Shown: one piece after another, positions 1 through 6,403 of the stretch
Position numbering within the stretch: position 1 is the first letter of the stretch
Layout of the letters: every line of letters starts with the position of its first letter
NCBI GenBank assembly: GCA_900769205.1
Contig: CAAGFS010000028.1
Location: 1-24,632, forward strand
Direction of reading: 5' to 3'
DNA length: 24,632 nt
From: Clostridia bacterium
Lineage (GTDB): Bacteria > Bacillota > Clostridia > Christensenellales > CAG-917
Translations under genes and position numbers: made by a program
The notes under the pieces: model-generated
Database searches by the model: none
What the model was told of the DNA's origin: nothing
Seen by the model: the letters and a program-made list of their open reading frames with translations, nothing else

Positions 1-17
1 AGTTGAGGGGTTCAACT
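1..17 (-). terminator. Possible tRNA-Ala terminator hairpin, cut by the window edge
   Basis: AGTTGA (1-6) pairs with TCAACT (12-17) around a 5-nt loop, just downstream of the tRNA in its direction of transcription. The U-tract that would confirm a terminator would lie before position 1 and cannot be seen. Confidence 0.35.
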
Positions 18-28
18 TGTATTCTGAC

Positions 29-104
29 TGGTGGAGACAAGGGGATTCGAACCCCTGGCCTTTTGAATGCCATTCAAACGCGCTACCAACTGCGCCATGC
101 CCCC
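29..104 (-). tRNA. tRNA-Ala (anticodon GGC)
   Basis: Read on the minus strand, this folds as a complete 76-nt cloverleaf with an encoded CCA end. The acceptor stem is GGGGGCA/TGTCTCC, the D stem GCGC/GCGC, the anticodon stem TTTGA/TCAAA with loop ATGGCAT, and the T stem AGGGG/CCCCT with loop TTCGAAT. The anticodon GGC lies at forward positions 69-71 and reads GCC/GCU codons. The G3:U70 pair in the acceptor stem is the known identity signal for alanyl-tRNA synthetase and supports the anticodon assignment. It decodes alanine codons in translation. No other tRNA is visible nearby. Confidence 0.95.
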
Positions 105-125
105 ACGGCTTTTTGTTGCTTGATT

Positions 126-154
126 ATATTACATCATTTTTCAAGGATATTCAA
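126..154 (-). promoter_or_regulatory. Candidate promoter of tRNA-Ala
   Basis: On the minus strand a TTGAAT -35 (149-154) is followed after 17 nt by a TAATAT -10 (126-131). A TATAAT overlaps at 123-128 but its spacing is poorer. The predicted start is about 15 nt before the mature tRNA 5' end, as expected for a short tRNA leader. Based on motif match only. Confidence 0.4.
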
Positions 155-191
155 GCATTTTTGAATGATTTTGCAAATAGGGGGAAGATTT

Positions 192-220
192 TTGACATAT
201 TCGCGCAATTTGTATATTAA
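192..220 (+). promoter_or_regulatory. Candidate promoter of the GPH symporter gene
   Basis: A consensus TTGACA (192-197) is followed after 17 nt by TATTAA (215-220). Transcription would start near 227 and leave a leader of about 100 nt before the ATG at 327. A weaker TTGATC (256-261) with TATATA (280-285) lies further downstream. Neither has support beyond motif and spacing. Confidence 0.45.
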
Positions 221-326
221 AAATCTTTTAAGAAAATTATTTTTGGGTTGATTGTTTGATCATTTGTTGATAGAATAGATATATAGTGTTGTTTTTGACG
301 CTAAATAAAAGTTAAGTGGTGAAATT

Positions 327-1994
327 ATGAGTGAAACTCCCGCAACCGAAAAGGTTGGAGCAAAGCAAAAAATCAACGGCTTCGTTCACAAACTGTTCGG
401 CTCGACTCCCGGCGACGGAGAAATGCAACCCAAAGAAGGCATCAGTTATTCTCTTTGCGGTTTTGGACAAAACCTGATTTGCACGGTTATCGGTTCCTAT
501 CTCACCGTCTTTATGACGGACGCAATCGGATTTAAGGCTCTGCCCGTGGCGTTCCTTATGTTGTTTGCGCGTATATTCGACGCTCTCAACGATCCGATTA
601 TGGGTTCAATCGTTGACCGCACCCGCACGAAGTGGGGCAAATGCCGTCCCTATCTCAAATGGATGGCGATTCCCATCGCGATTTTGACGATTATATGCTT
701 CCTGCCCATATATCCCAACAATCCCGGCGGATTTGCCGCGATATGCGTGGTGTACGTGATATGGAGCATGGTTTATACGGTTGCCGACGTTCCGTATTGG
801 GGACTTTCAACCGCAATGAGCAACGACACTTATCGTCGCGGAAACTTGCTTACGATCGCTCGTCTTTTCTGCACGGCAGGCGCAGGTCTCGTCACCGTCA
901 TCACTCCCGTCATCACCGACAATATGACGCAAGGTCTTGACCCCGTTGCAAAGGGCGATATGCTCAAATGGATCTACTTCGTCATCGCAATCGTGTGCTG
1001 CGTGGTCGCAGTGCCCCTTTTCTTCCTTGGCTTCAAGAACACGACGGAAAGAAACGTATCCATGGAAAATCCGCCGTCTTTGGGACACAATCTCAAGCTC
1101 TTGTTCAAGAATAAACCCCTTATGCTCATCGTCCTTTCGGGCATCGGCGGTGCGGCGAGAATGCTGTTCACCTACACGGGCGGTCTTTACTTTGCAAAAT
1201 ACATAATGGACAAAGAGTCCATGTATTCGCTCTTTACGATGGCGGTCGTCCCCGGCGGACTCATCGCATCCTTGCTCGTGCCGTACTTCACGAAGAAAGT
1301 CGGCAAGCGCAACACTTATATCTGGTCGCACATCATCGGCGGCGTTGCAATGCTCATCGCCTTTATCGTGGGCATCAGCATTGACAGAGGAGCGTACACG
1401 AGCACGGCAACGACGGTGGTGCTTCTCATCGCTCTCGTCGTCGCAGGCATTCCTTCGGGCTTCGGCAACATCCTCACCTACGCAATGATCGGCGACACCG
1501 TCGAGTATCTCGAACTCAAAACGGGCGAGCGTGCGGAAGGTATCTGCTTTGCAATGCAGACTCTCATCAACAAAATCGGTATGGCAGTCGGCGCATTCGT
1601 CGGCGTGTTGGCGTACTATATGGCGGGTGTCGAAGCAAACGACGCAAGCTCTGTCACTCCCGCGGGCAAAGACACGATGTGGTTTATGCTCGTAGGCATC
1701 GCGGCGTTGAGCTTCTTCCTGACGGTCATTCCGCTCTTCTTCTACAAGTTCAACGAAAAGCAACAACAAGAAGCGGTTGCCGAGATCAAAAAGAGAAAAA
1801 TCGCAAACGGTGAAATAAACGCGGAAGAAGCCGAACTCGAGGCTGACGAAGCGGGCGCGGCGCAAATCGTGTTCCCCAACGAAGACAGTCAGGCGGTTGC
1901 GCTGGAAGAAGTGCAAATCGACGACGAGCAAAACGGCGAAGACGTCTTTGACGACACCGAGCAAAGCGACGACACGGATGATACGAAAGAATAA
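327..1994 (+). CDS. MFS sugar:cation symporter, GPH family
   Basis: This is a glycoside-pentoside-hexuronide:cation symporter (MelB/XynB/YicJ-like) that would import a sugar or glycoside with Na+ or H+ across the cytoplasmic membrane. The family signature between helices 2 and 3 is clear: D97-R-T-R-T-K-W-G-K-C-R-P108. About twelve hydrophobic helices follow through residue ~475. At 555 aa it is longer than the usual 450-480. The excess is a strongly acidic, cytoplasmic C-terminal tail (residues ~475-555) with many Asp and Glu. The start is the ATG at 327, preceded by a weak GGTGA site. It is a single-gene unit ended by the hairpin at 2019. No glycoside hydrolase lies next to it, so the substrate cannot be named. 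The family is secure; the substrate is unknown. Confidence 0.88.
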   Translation: MSETPATEKVGAKQKINGFVHKLFGSTPGDGEMQPKEGISYSLCGFGQNLICTVIGSYLTVFMTDAIGFKALPVAFLMLFARIFDALNDPIMGSIVDRTRTKWGKCRPYLKWMAIPIAILTIICFLPIYPNNPGGFAAICVVYVIWSMVYTVADVPYWGLSTAMSNDTYRRGNLLTIARLFCTAGAGLVTVITPVITDNMTQGLDPVAKGDMLKWIYFVIAIVCCVVAVPLFFLGFKNTTERNVSMENPPSLGHNLKLLFKNKPLMLIVLSGIGGAARMLFTYTGGLYFAKYIMDKESMYSLFTMAVVPGGLIASLLVPYFTKKVGKRNTYIWSHIIGGVAMLIAFIVGISIDRGAYTSTATTVVLLIALVVAGIPSGFGNILTYAMIGDTVEYLELKTGERAEGICFAMQTLINKIGMAVGAFVGVLAYYMAGVEANDASSVTPAGKDTMWFMLVGIAALSFFLTVIPLFFYKFNEKQQQEAVAEIKKRKIANGEINAEEAELEADEAGAAQIVFPNEDSQAVALEEVQIDDEQNGEDVFDDTEQSDDTDDTKE

Positions 1995-2018
1995 AACCAA
2001 TCGGCATTTCAAGCCTTG

Positions 2019-2049
2019 AAAAGCGGGACGCGGAAGCGTCTCGCTTTTT
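2019..2049 (+). terminator. Rho-independent terminator after the symporter gene
   Basis: A 13-bp stem (2019-2031 with 2036-2048, one G-U pair) has a GGAA tetraloop and ends in TTTTT. It closes the symporter transcript before the MarR promoter. Confidence 0.9.
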
Positions 2050-2120
2050 CGTCCGTTTTTTCGGTCGTATGCATTTCGATACAAAAATATTGAAAAATCG
2101 TGCAATATCGTGCAAAAAGA

Positions 2121-2149
2121 TTGATTTGGCTATACATTTGTAGTATTAT
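2121..2149 (+). promoter_or_regulatory. Promoter 1 of the marR-M28 operon
   Basis: TTGATT (2121-2126), a 17-nt spacer and TATTAT (2144-2149) make a good sigma-A match. Transcription would start near 2156, giving a leader that contains GGAGA at 2181-2185. Confidence 0.5.
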
Positions 2150-2172
2150 TTGTTGAGTTTGTAAACTTTTTG

Positions 2173-2200
2173 TTGTAAACGGAGATTTGTGTGCTATACT
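2173..2200 (+). promoter_or_regulatory. Promoter 2 of the marR-M28 operon (extended -10)
   Basis: TTGTAA (2173-2178) is followed after 16 nt by TATACT (2195-2200), preceded by TGC, which makes an extended -10. The predicted start falls at about 2207, on the A of the ATG, so a transcript from here would be leaderless. The -35 lies inside one of two TTGTAAAC repeats (2159-2166 and 2173-2180) that could be regulator sites. Confidence 0.45.
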
Positions 2201-2206
2201 GTTTGT

Positions 2207-2644
2207 ATGGATATTATAAATACGGCAAATTATTTCGTGGCATTCAGAAAACTTCTTCGCTCATACACAGACTACCAAATGCGTGAATTGAAAGACTACG
2301 ACCTTTCCCCAAACGAAATCGTCGTGCTTTCCAGCATAGGCTCTATTGAAATGGCAAGCGTGATTGCAGAACACGCGTGCGTGTCTAAGGCTCTCGTTTC
2401 CCGCAGCGTCAAACAACTCAAAGACAAGGGGCTTATCACCGCAAGCATTTCGACGGTGGACAAGAGAGAGCAGATGCTCAGACTCACCGAAGAAGGAGAG
2501 AAGGTTGCCGAGCATATCGCCGAGGCAAATCACAAGTTTTACAACGTGGCTTTCAAGAGATTTGAAAACAACGAGAAGCGCGTTTTGCAAGCGCTTTTGC
2601 AGTTGATGATACAAAATCTCGAAAGCGAGGAAACGAATGAATAA
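2207..2644 (+). CDS. MarR-family transcriptional regulator
   Basis: This is a winged helix-turn-helix dimeric regulator of about 145 aa, the usual MarR size. The recognition helix region is near ASVIAEHACVSKALVSRSVKQLKDKGLI, and the wing carries the family D-K-R-E pattern followed by LTEEG. The flanking helices would form the dimer interface. Starts possible are GTG at 2189 (GGAGA only 3 nt away) and ATG at 2207. The ATG is preferred because the protein then begins at the normal point of the first helix and the GTG lies inside a likely promoter. The reading frame overlaps the next gene by 8 nt, so the two are probably translationally coupled. It may repress its own operon. The family is certain; the effector is unknown. 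Confidence 0.85.
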   Translation: MDIINTANYFVAFRKLLRSYTDYQMRELKDYDLSPNEIVVLSSIGSIEMASVIAEHACVSKALVSRSVKQLKDKGLITASISTVDKREQMLRLTEEGEKVAEHIAEANHKFYNVAFKRFENNEKRVLQALLQLMIQNLESEETNE

Positions 2645-3857
2645 TTTTGAGCAAAAACGAGAAGTTGCAAAGCGTTGCGTTGAAGACATCGGATATGTCG
2701 TCAACGAGTTTGGCGAGCGCAATGCGGGGAGCGACGGCGAAAAACGCACGGCGGAATATTTTGCGTCACGGCTCTCAAAGGTTTGCGACAGCGTAAGCAC
2801 GGAAAACTTCGACGTTTATCCCGACGCGTTTATGGGATGGTCGTACATAGTGGGTACGCTTGCCGTGCTTGCTTTCGTCGCATATTTCTTCTCGACGATG
2901 GTTTCGTTTTTGCTCGTCGTCATTGCAATCGTCGTTTTCGTGGTGCAGTACGCGCTCGGAAAACGTTTTTTAGACCCCTTGTACAAAAAGAAAGAATCCG
3001 TCAACGTCACCGCAATCAAAAAATGCGAAAACGCGCCCAAATGCAGGTTGTTTTTCGTGTCTTCGGTGGATTGCGCGCAGGAATGGGCGCTTTTGAGAAG
3101 ATTGGGCGGGACGACTTTCACGGTGGTTATCGTTGCGGCGTTCGTAGGCTTGGCTTATACGCTTGCAATCGACGTGGCAAGATGGGTGCTCGTCGGAGAA
3201 TTGGGCGCAAAAATCGCGGACGGAGATATGCTTGTGGCAGGTTATGCGGGGATATGTTTCCTTCCTTTCTGGATCGCGCTGTTCTTCTTTGCGGGCAACG
3301 GAAAAGCGGTTGAAGGAGCAAACGAAAATCTCAGCGGATGCGAAGTCGCTCTCGGCGTGGTCGAGCAGATGAGCGAGCAGGGCGCAATCACTCGCAACGT
3401 TGAAGTGGGAGTCATTCTCACTGGAAGCGAACAGGCGGGCTTGCGCGGTGCAAAGAGTTGGTGCGACGTCCACGAAAACGATTTTGACGACGTGCCGACA
3501 TATTTCGTGCATCTTGGAGTGCTCAAAGATCCCAATTATATCTGTGTAAACGAAAAAGAAAGATGCGGGCTTGTCAAAGCGGACGCGGAGCTTGTGGACG
3601 AAATCCTGCATTGCACCGAAAACACGGACGTGAAATGCCAAAAATCGTCATTGCGACTGTTCGGCACGACGGACAGCTCGGTGTTTTCGCAAAACGGATT
3701 CAAGAGCGTGAGCGTGACGGGCTACGACGGACGCAAATGTCCCGATTATCTGCACACGAGATACGACACGCACGACAACGTGAGCGAGACGTGCATCGCA
3801 AACGCCTTCGAGCTTTGTTGCAGGCTCGTGCAACGCCTTGACGAACAGTGCGATTGA
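2637..3857 (+). CDS. Membrane protein with M28 peptidase fold, catalytic residues degraded
   Basis: A 406-aa protein recognisable as an M28 (aminopeptidase Y/S) relative from the order of its motifs: AG-SDGEKRTAEYFASRL (29-45), GANENLSG (227-234), GSEQAGLRGAKSW (263-275), TTDSSVFSQNGF (344-355) and YLHTRYDTHDNVS (371-383). Hydrophobic pairs at ~67-87/90-109 and ~160-180/200-220 are probable membrane segments, inserted on both sides of the first metal motif. Metal-site residues depart from the family. HxD reads S143-V-D145, the bridging Asp is E230, the second Glu of the EE pair is Q266, and the next Asp position falls in FVHLGV. Only the last His (H373) is kept. It is therefore likely a pseudoenzyme or has a changed metal site. 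It is coupled to the MarR gene. The fold call is fairly secure; loss of activity is inferred. Confidence 0.7.
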   Translation: MNNFEQKREVAKRCVEDIGYVVNEFGERNAGSDGEKRTAEYFASRLSKVCDSVSTENFDVYPDAFMGWSYIVGTLAVLAFVAYFFSTMVSFLLVVIAIVVFVVQYALGKRFLDPLYKKKESVNVTAIKKCENAPKCRLFFVSSVDCAQEWALLRRLGGTTFTVVIVAAFVGLAYTLAIDVARWVLVGELGAKIADGDMLVAGYAGICFLPFWIALFFFAGNGKAVEGANENLSGCEVALGVVEQMSEQGAITRNVEVGVILTGSEQAGLRGAKSWCDVHENDFDDVPTYFVHLGVLKDPNYICVNEKERCGLVKADAELVDEILHCTENTDVKCQKSSLRLFGTTDSSVFSQNGFKSVSVTGYDGRKCPDYLHTRYDTHDNVSETCIANAFELCCRLVQRLDEQCD

Positions 3858-3888
3858 CCGCAATGAAGATCGATATTGCAAATTTTTC

Positions 3889-3909
3889 GACCGCAATTTG
3901 CGGTCTTTT
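3889..3909 (+). terminator. Terminator after the marR-M28 operon
   Basis: GACCGCA (3889-3895) pairs with TGCGGTC (3899-3905), followed by TTTT and then a further AT-rich T stretch. Confidence 0.85.
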
Positions 3910-3928
3910 ATTTTTATGCTTGCGGATA

Positions 3929-3973
3929 TTGAAAATAATTCTTTTCAACCGCGTATATTGTATGATACAATAT
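3929..3973 (+). promoter_or_regulatory. Promoter with a 19-bp perfect palindromic operator
   Basis: The palindrome ATATTGTATGATACAATAT occupies 3955-3973 with its centre at G3964. A TTGAAA (3929-3934) with TATATT (3954-3959) at 19 nt, or TTTCAA (3943-3948) with TACAAT (3966-3971) at 17 nt, provides the promoter. In both cases the palindrome covers the -10, so a bound dimer would block transcription of the gene at 4007. The style fits MarR or GntR operators. Confidence 0.6.
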
Positions 3974-4006
3974 CTTATATAAAACAAACCGAAAGGAAGG
4001 GTTGAT

Positions 4007-4906
4007 ATGAAAGTTTTGAAAGGAATACTCATCACGCTCGTTTTGATCGTGGTGCTCGTTGCTGTGGCGTTCGTCGTGGTCATCAATCTCACCCCGAGGC
4101 AGTTGGGGCTTGCGGATATGCAAATCGAAGGACAAACTTTCGAGGAACTCGGCATCGCCGACGTGAAAATCATAAACATCTACAAGAGCATAAAATCGCT
4201 CACCGAAGTCGAAGAAGACAAGATTGTCACAAACAAGTACGACGAAACGCAGGAGAAACAAAAGTCCGAAGAAAAGTTTGAGGGCAGCACGCTTGAAAGC
4301 ACGGACGATTATTCTTCCGTCATCGACACGCAGGTAAAGTACGACGTGCGCAAACTCGTGGAATACGACGACGTGACGATTGCGTATATATTCAACAACA
4401 TCGTGCAGAACGGGACGGAGTCGAGCTCCGAAGCGGTGAAGGTTCTCAAGGACGCAAACATCTCCGTCAAGGAACTCACCGTGGGCGTCAGCGGCGACAG
4501 AGGCACGTTGCGTATCGTGTCGTTGATCGAACTCGGACAGTACAAAGCCGAGATTGAAAACGCACTCGGAGCGGCAAAAGCCTTCTTCAAAGTGCCCGAC
4601 AAGGCGTACGTTGTGAGCGAGCTTTCTTTCAGCGTTGACGCGCAGGGCAAAATGGTGACTCAAAGCGAGAGCGTGTGCGTCAACGGCAACAACGACGATC
4701 CCGTCACCAAAGCCATTATGAGCGTTGTGGTGAGCAAGATGGGCGACGTGTCAAGCGTTGAAGATCTCAATGCAAAACTCGGAGAAGCCGTGAGCGACGT
4801 TATGTACAATCTCGGCGGCATCGGCTCAAAGGACGGCGAGAACTATATCTACGGAATGGGCGGAGTGTCCGAGCATAAACTCACTCTCGTCACGCACGTT
4901 GCATGA
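4007..4906 (+). CDS. Membrane-anchored secreted protein of unknown function
   Basis: I do not recognise this 299-aa protein. It starts with a basic residue pair and one long hydrophobic segment (residues ~5-27) with no lipobox cysteine, so it is probably an N-terminally anchored extracytoplasmic protein. The remainder is soluble and rich in Val, Glu, Asp and Lys, with alternating strand-like and helical stretches; a charged low-complexity stretch lies around residues 70-105 (EVEEDK through EKFEGST). It contains no cysteine in the first 200 residues and no catalytic motif that I can identify. The ATG at 4007 has a strong AAGGAAGG site 6 nt upstream. It is a single-gene unit between two terminators, controlled by the palindrome at 3955-3973. 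Being real is supported by the RBS, promoter, terminator and full-length open frame. Confidence 0.75.
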   Translation: MKVLKGILITLVLIVVLVAVAFVVVINLTPRQLGLADMQIEGQTFEELGIADVKIINIYKSIKSLTEVEEDKIVTNKYDETQEKQKSEEKFEGSTLESTDDYSSVIDTQVKYDVRKLVEYDDVTIAYIFNNIVQNGTESSSEAVKVLKDANISVKELTVGVSGDRGTLRIVSLIELGQYKAEIENALGAAKAFFKVPDKAYVVSELSFSVDAQGKMVTQSESVCVNGNNDDPVTKAIMSVVVSKMGDVSSVEDLNAKLGEAVSDVMYNLGGIGSKDGENYIYGMGGVSEHKLTLVTHVA

Positions 4907-4913
4907 CAAACGG

Positions 4914-4944
4914 AAAAATATCGCGCGTATTGCGCGATATTTTT
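4914..4944 (+). terminator. Terminator after the unknown secreted protein
   Basis: A 13-bp perfect stem (4914-4926 with 4932-4944) has the loop GTATT. The U-run forms part of the 3' arm. The arms are A-rich and T-rich, so it could act on either strand. Confidence 0.85.
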
Positions 4945-4967
4945 ATATATAAATAAGGGAGAAGAAC

Positions 4968-6275
4968 ATGAAAATCATATTTATAGGCGCGGGGATGGCG
5001 TCTCTTGTGGCAAGCGAAAGGCTTGCAAGAGCGGGCTACGACGTGTCCGTCTATGAAAAGGACGGCTACGACAATCTTTCATACGACTGGCACGACGATA
5101 TAAATAAAGACGCTTTCGACGCATACGGCTTGCCCCGTCCACGCGAAGGTACGTTTTTTGCAAAACGCAACTGGACTTTCATTCCGCCGTCCGAGCGCAT
5201 AGAAGTCACTCTCGACATAGCGGAAGACGAGCTTGACTGGTCCACGGAAAGGCGCTTGCTTGCGCAACAATACGTTGACAGAGCAAAAGACGTCGTGGAT
5301 TTTCATTTCAATGCAAAAGTCGATTCGCTCATCGTGCAGGATAACGCTGTGAAGGGCGTGATCGTGGGCGGAGAAAAGGCGTACGCCGACCTTGTGGTTG
5401 ACAATTCGGGCGCGCTGTCGCCTTTCCGTGCGATGCTTCCCGATTGCGCGCATATCACGAAAACGCCTTGCGACAACGAGATATTCGTGGCATACCGCGC
5501 TTTTTTTGACAAAAAGGAAGGCGTTTCCGATCCGCAAAGCACAAACAGGGCGTATCTCAAACATCTCGGCGAAGAAGGCATAAGTTGGAGCATACTCGAC
5601 CCTGCGGGCACCGTCAACGTGCTTATCGGCAGAGCGGGGAAACTGCCGAAGGAAACTTTTGAAAACGCTCTTTGCGAGCTGAAACGCTCAAATCCCGTCA
5701 TCGGCGACAGGGTGGTGCGCGGCGGCATTAAGTGCGTCATTCCAATAAGGTATCCGCTCACGAGAATGGTTTTCGACGGCTACGTCGCAATAGGGGATTC
5801 GGCGTTTATGACGATTCCGATGATAGGAAGCGGAATTGAAAACTCGATGAAAGCGGGGTGTATTCTTGCGGACGTCATAATCGCAAGCAAATCCGCTGAC
5901 AAGCGTGCGCTATGGCAATATCAGGTGCAATATTATCGTTTGCGCGGTGCGGATCACGTCGGAGTGGACGTGCTCAAAAGATGGCTTCTCGGCGCAAAAC
6001 CCGACGATCTCGACTGGCTGTTTGAAAAAGGCGTCGTTGACAAAAAGGATATGGCTGCGGGCGCAACGGGCAAACTTATAACGCTCAAACCGAAAGATCT
6101 GGTAGTCAAGGTTGCGCGCGGATATACGCGCCTTCCGTTGCTTCTTGCGATGAACTCCATGCTTTCACGCTCCGAAAAGGCAAGCAAAACGGCAAAGCGT
6201 ATCCCCGAAACGTATGACGAAAAGAAAATCGCAAAGTGGGAGAAAAAGATAGAAAAACTTGTCCGCCATCCTTGA
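4968..6275 (+). CDS. FAD-dependent oxidoreductase, geranylgeranyl reductase-like
   Basis: A 435-aa flavoprotein of the PHBH/geranylgeranyl reductase type. The N-terminal Rossmann motif is G7-A-G9-M-A-S12, and E30 at the end of the second strand would bind the FAD ribose. LVVDNSG near residue 145 matches the middle conserved strand. GYVAIGDSAFMTIPMIGSGIENSMKAG near residues 270-300 holds the family GD motif contacting the FAD ribityl and pyrophosphate. The basic C-terminus (residues ~385-435) suggests membrane association. Relatives reduce isoprenoid double bonds or hydroxylate small molecules; no pathway gene is adjacent, so the substrate is unknown. AAGGGAGAAG precedes the ATG. Only 23 nt separate it from the upstream terminator, so its promoter may lie in the end of the previous gene or it may depend on read-through. 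Confidence 0.75.
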   Translation: MKIIFIGAGMASLVASERLARAGYDVSVYEKDGYDNLSYDWHDDINKDAFDAYGLPRPREGTFFAKRNWTFIPPSERIEVTLDIAEDELDWSTERRLLAQQYVDRAKDVVDFHFNAKVDSLIVQDNAVKGVIVGGEKAYADLVVDNSGALSPFRAMLPDCAHITKTPCDNEIFVAYRAFFDKKEGVSDPQSTNRAYLKHLGEEGISWSILDPAGTVNVLIGRAGKLPKETFENALCELKRSNPVIGDRVVRGGIKCVIPIRYPLTRMVFDGYVAIGDSAFMTIPMIGSGIENSMKAGCILADVIIASKSADKRALWQYQVQYYRLRGADHVGVDVLKRWLLGAKPDDLDWLFEKGVVDKKDMAAGATGKLITLKPKDLVVKVARGYTRLPLLLAMNSMLSRSEKASKTAKRIPETYDEKKIAKWEKKIEKLVRHP

Positions 6276-6287
6276 AAACTCAAATTG

Positions 6288-6312
6288 AAAAGCCCGTTTC
6301 GACGGGCTTTTT
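6288..6312 (+). terminator. Terminator after the flavoprotein gene
   Basis: AAAAGCCCGT (6288-6297) pairs with ACGGGCTTTT (6302-6311) around the loop TTCG, ending in a U-run. Confidence 0.9.
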
Positions 6313-6333
6313 CCATTGCAAAACTCTATGATG

Positions 6334-6362
6334 TTGCAATATTGACGTCGCGGTGTTATAAT
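6334..6362 (+). promoter_or_regulatory. Promoter of the Xaa-Pro aminopeptidase gene
   Basis: TTGCAA (6334-6339), a 17-nt spacer and a perfect TATAAT (6357-6362). Transcription would start near 6369, leaving a leader of about 35 nt before the ATG at 6404. Confidence 0.7.
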
Positions 6363-6403
6363 ACAAATTAGCACGCGCGTTTTTGCGCAATATACGGTGA
6401 AGT

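Noticed and set aside
17..220. Plus-strand open frame of 67 codons
   Set aside because: It runs antisense through the tRNA-Ala gene and into AT-rich spacer, with no ribosome binding site and no recognisable protein.
807..2105. 432-codon open frame on the minus strand
   Set aside because: It is antisense to the GPH symporter gene and crosses its terminator. Its composition (runs of Arg, His, Cys) is typical of a shadow frame.
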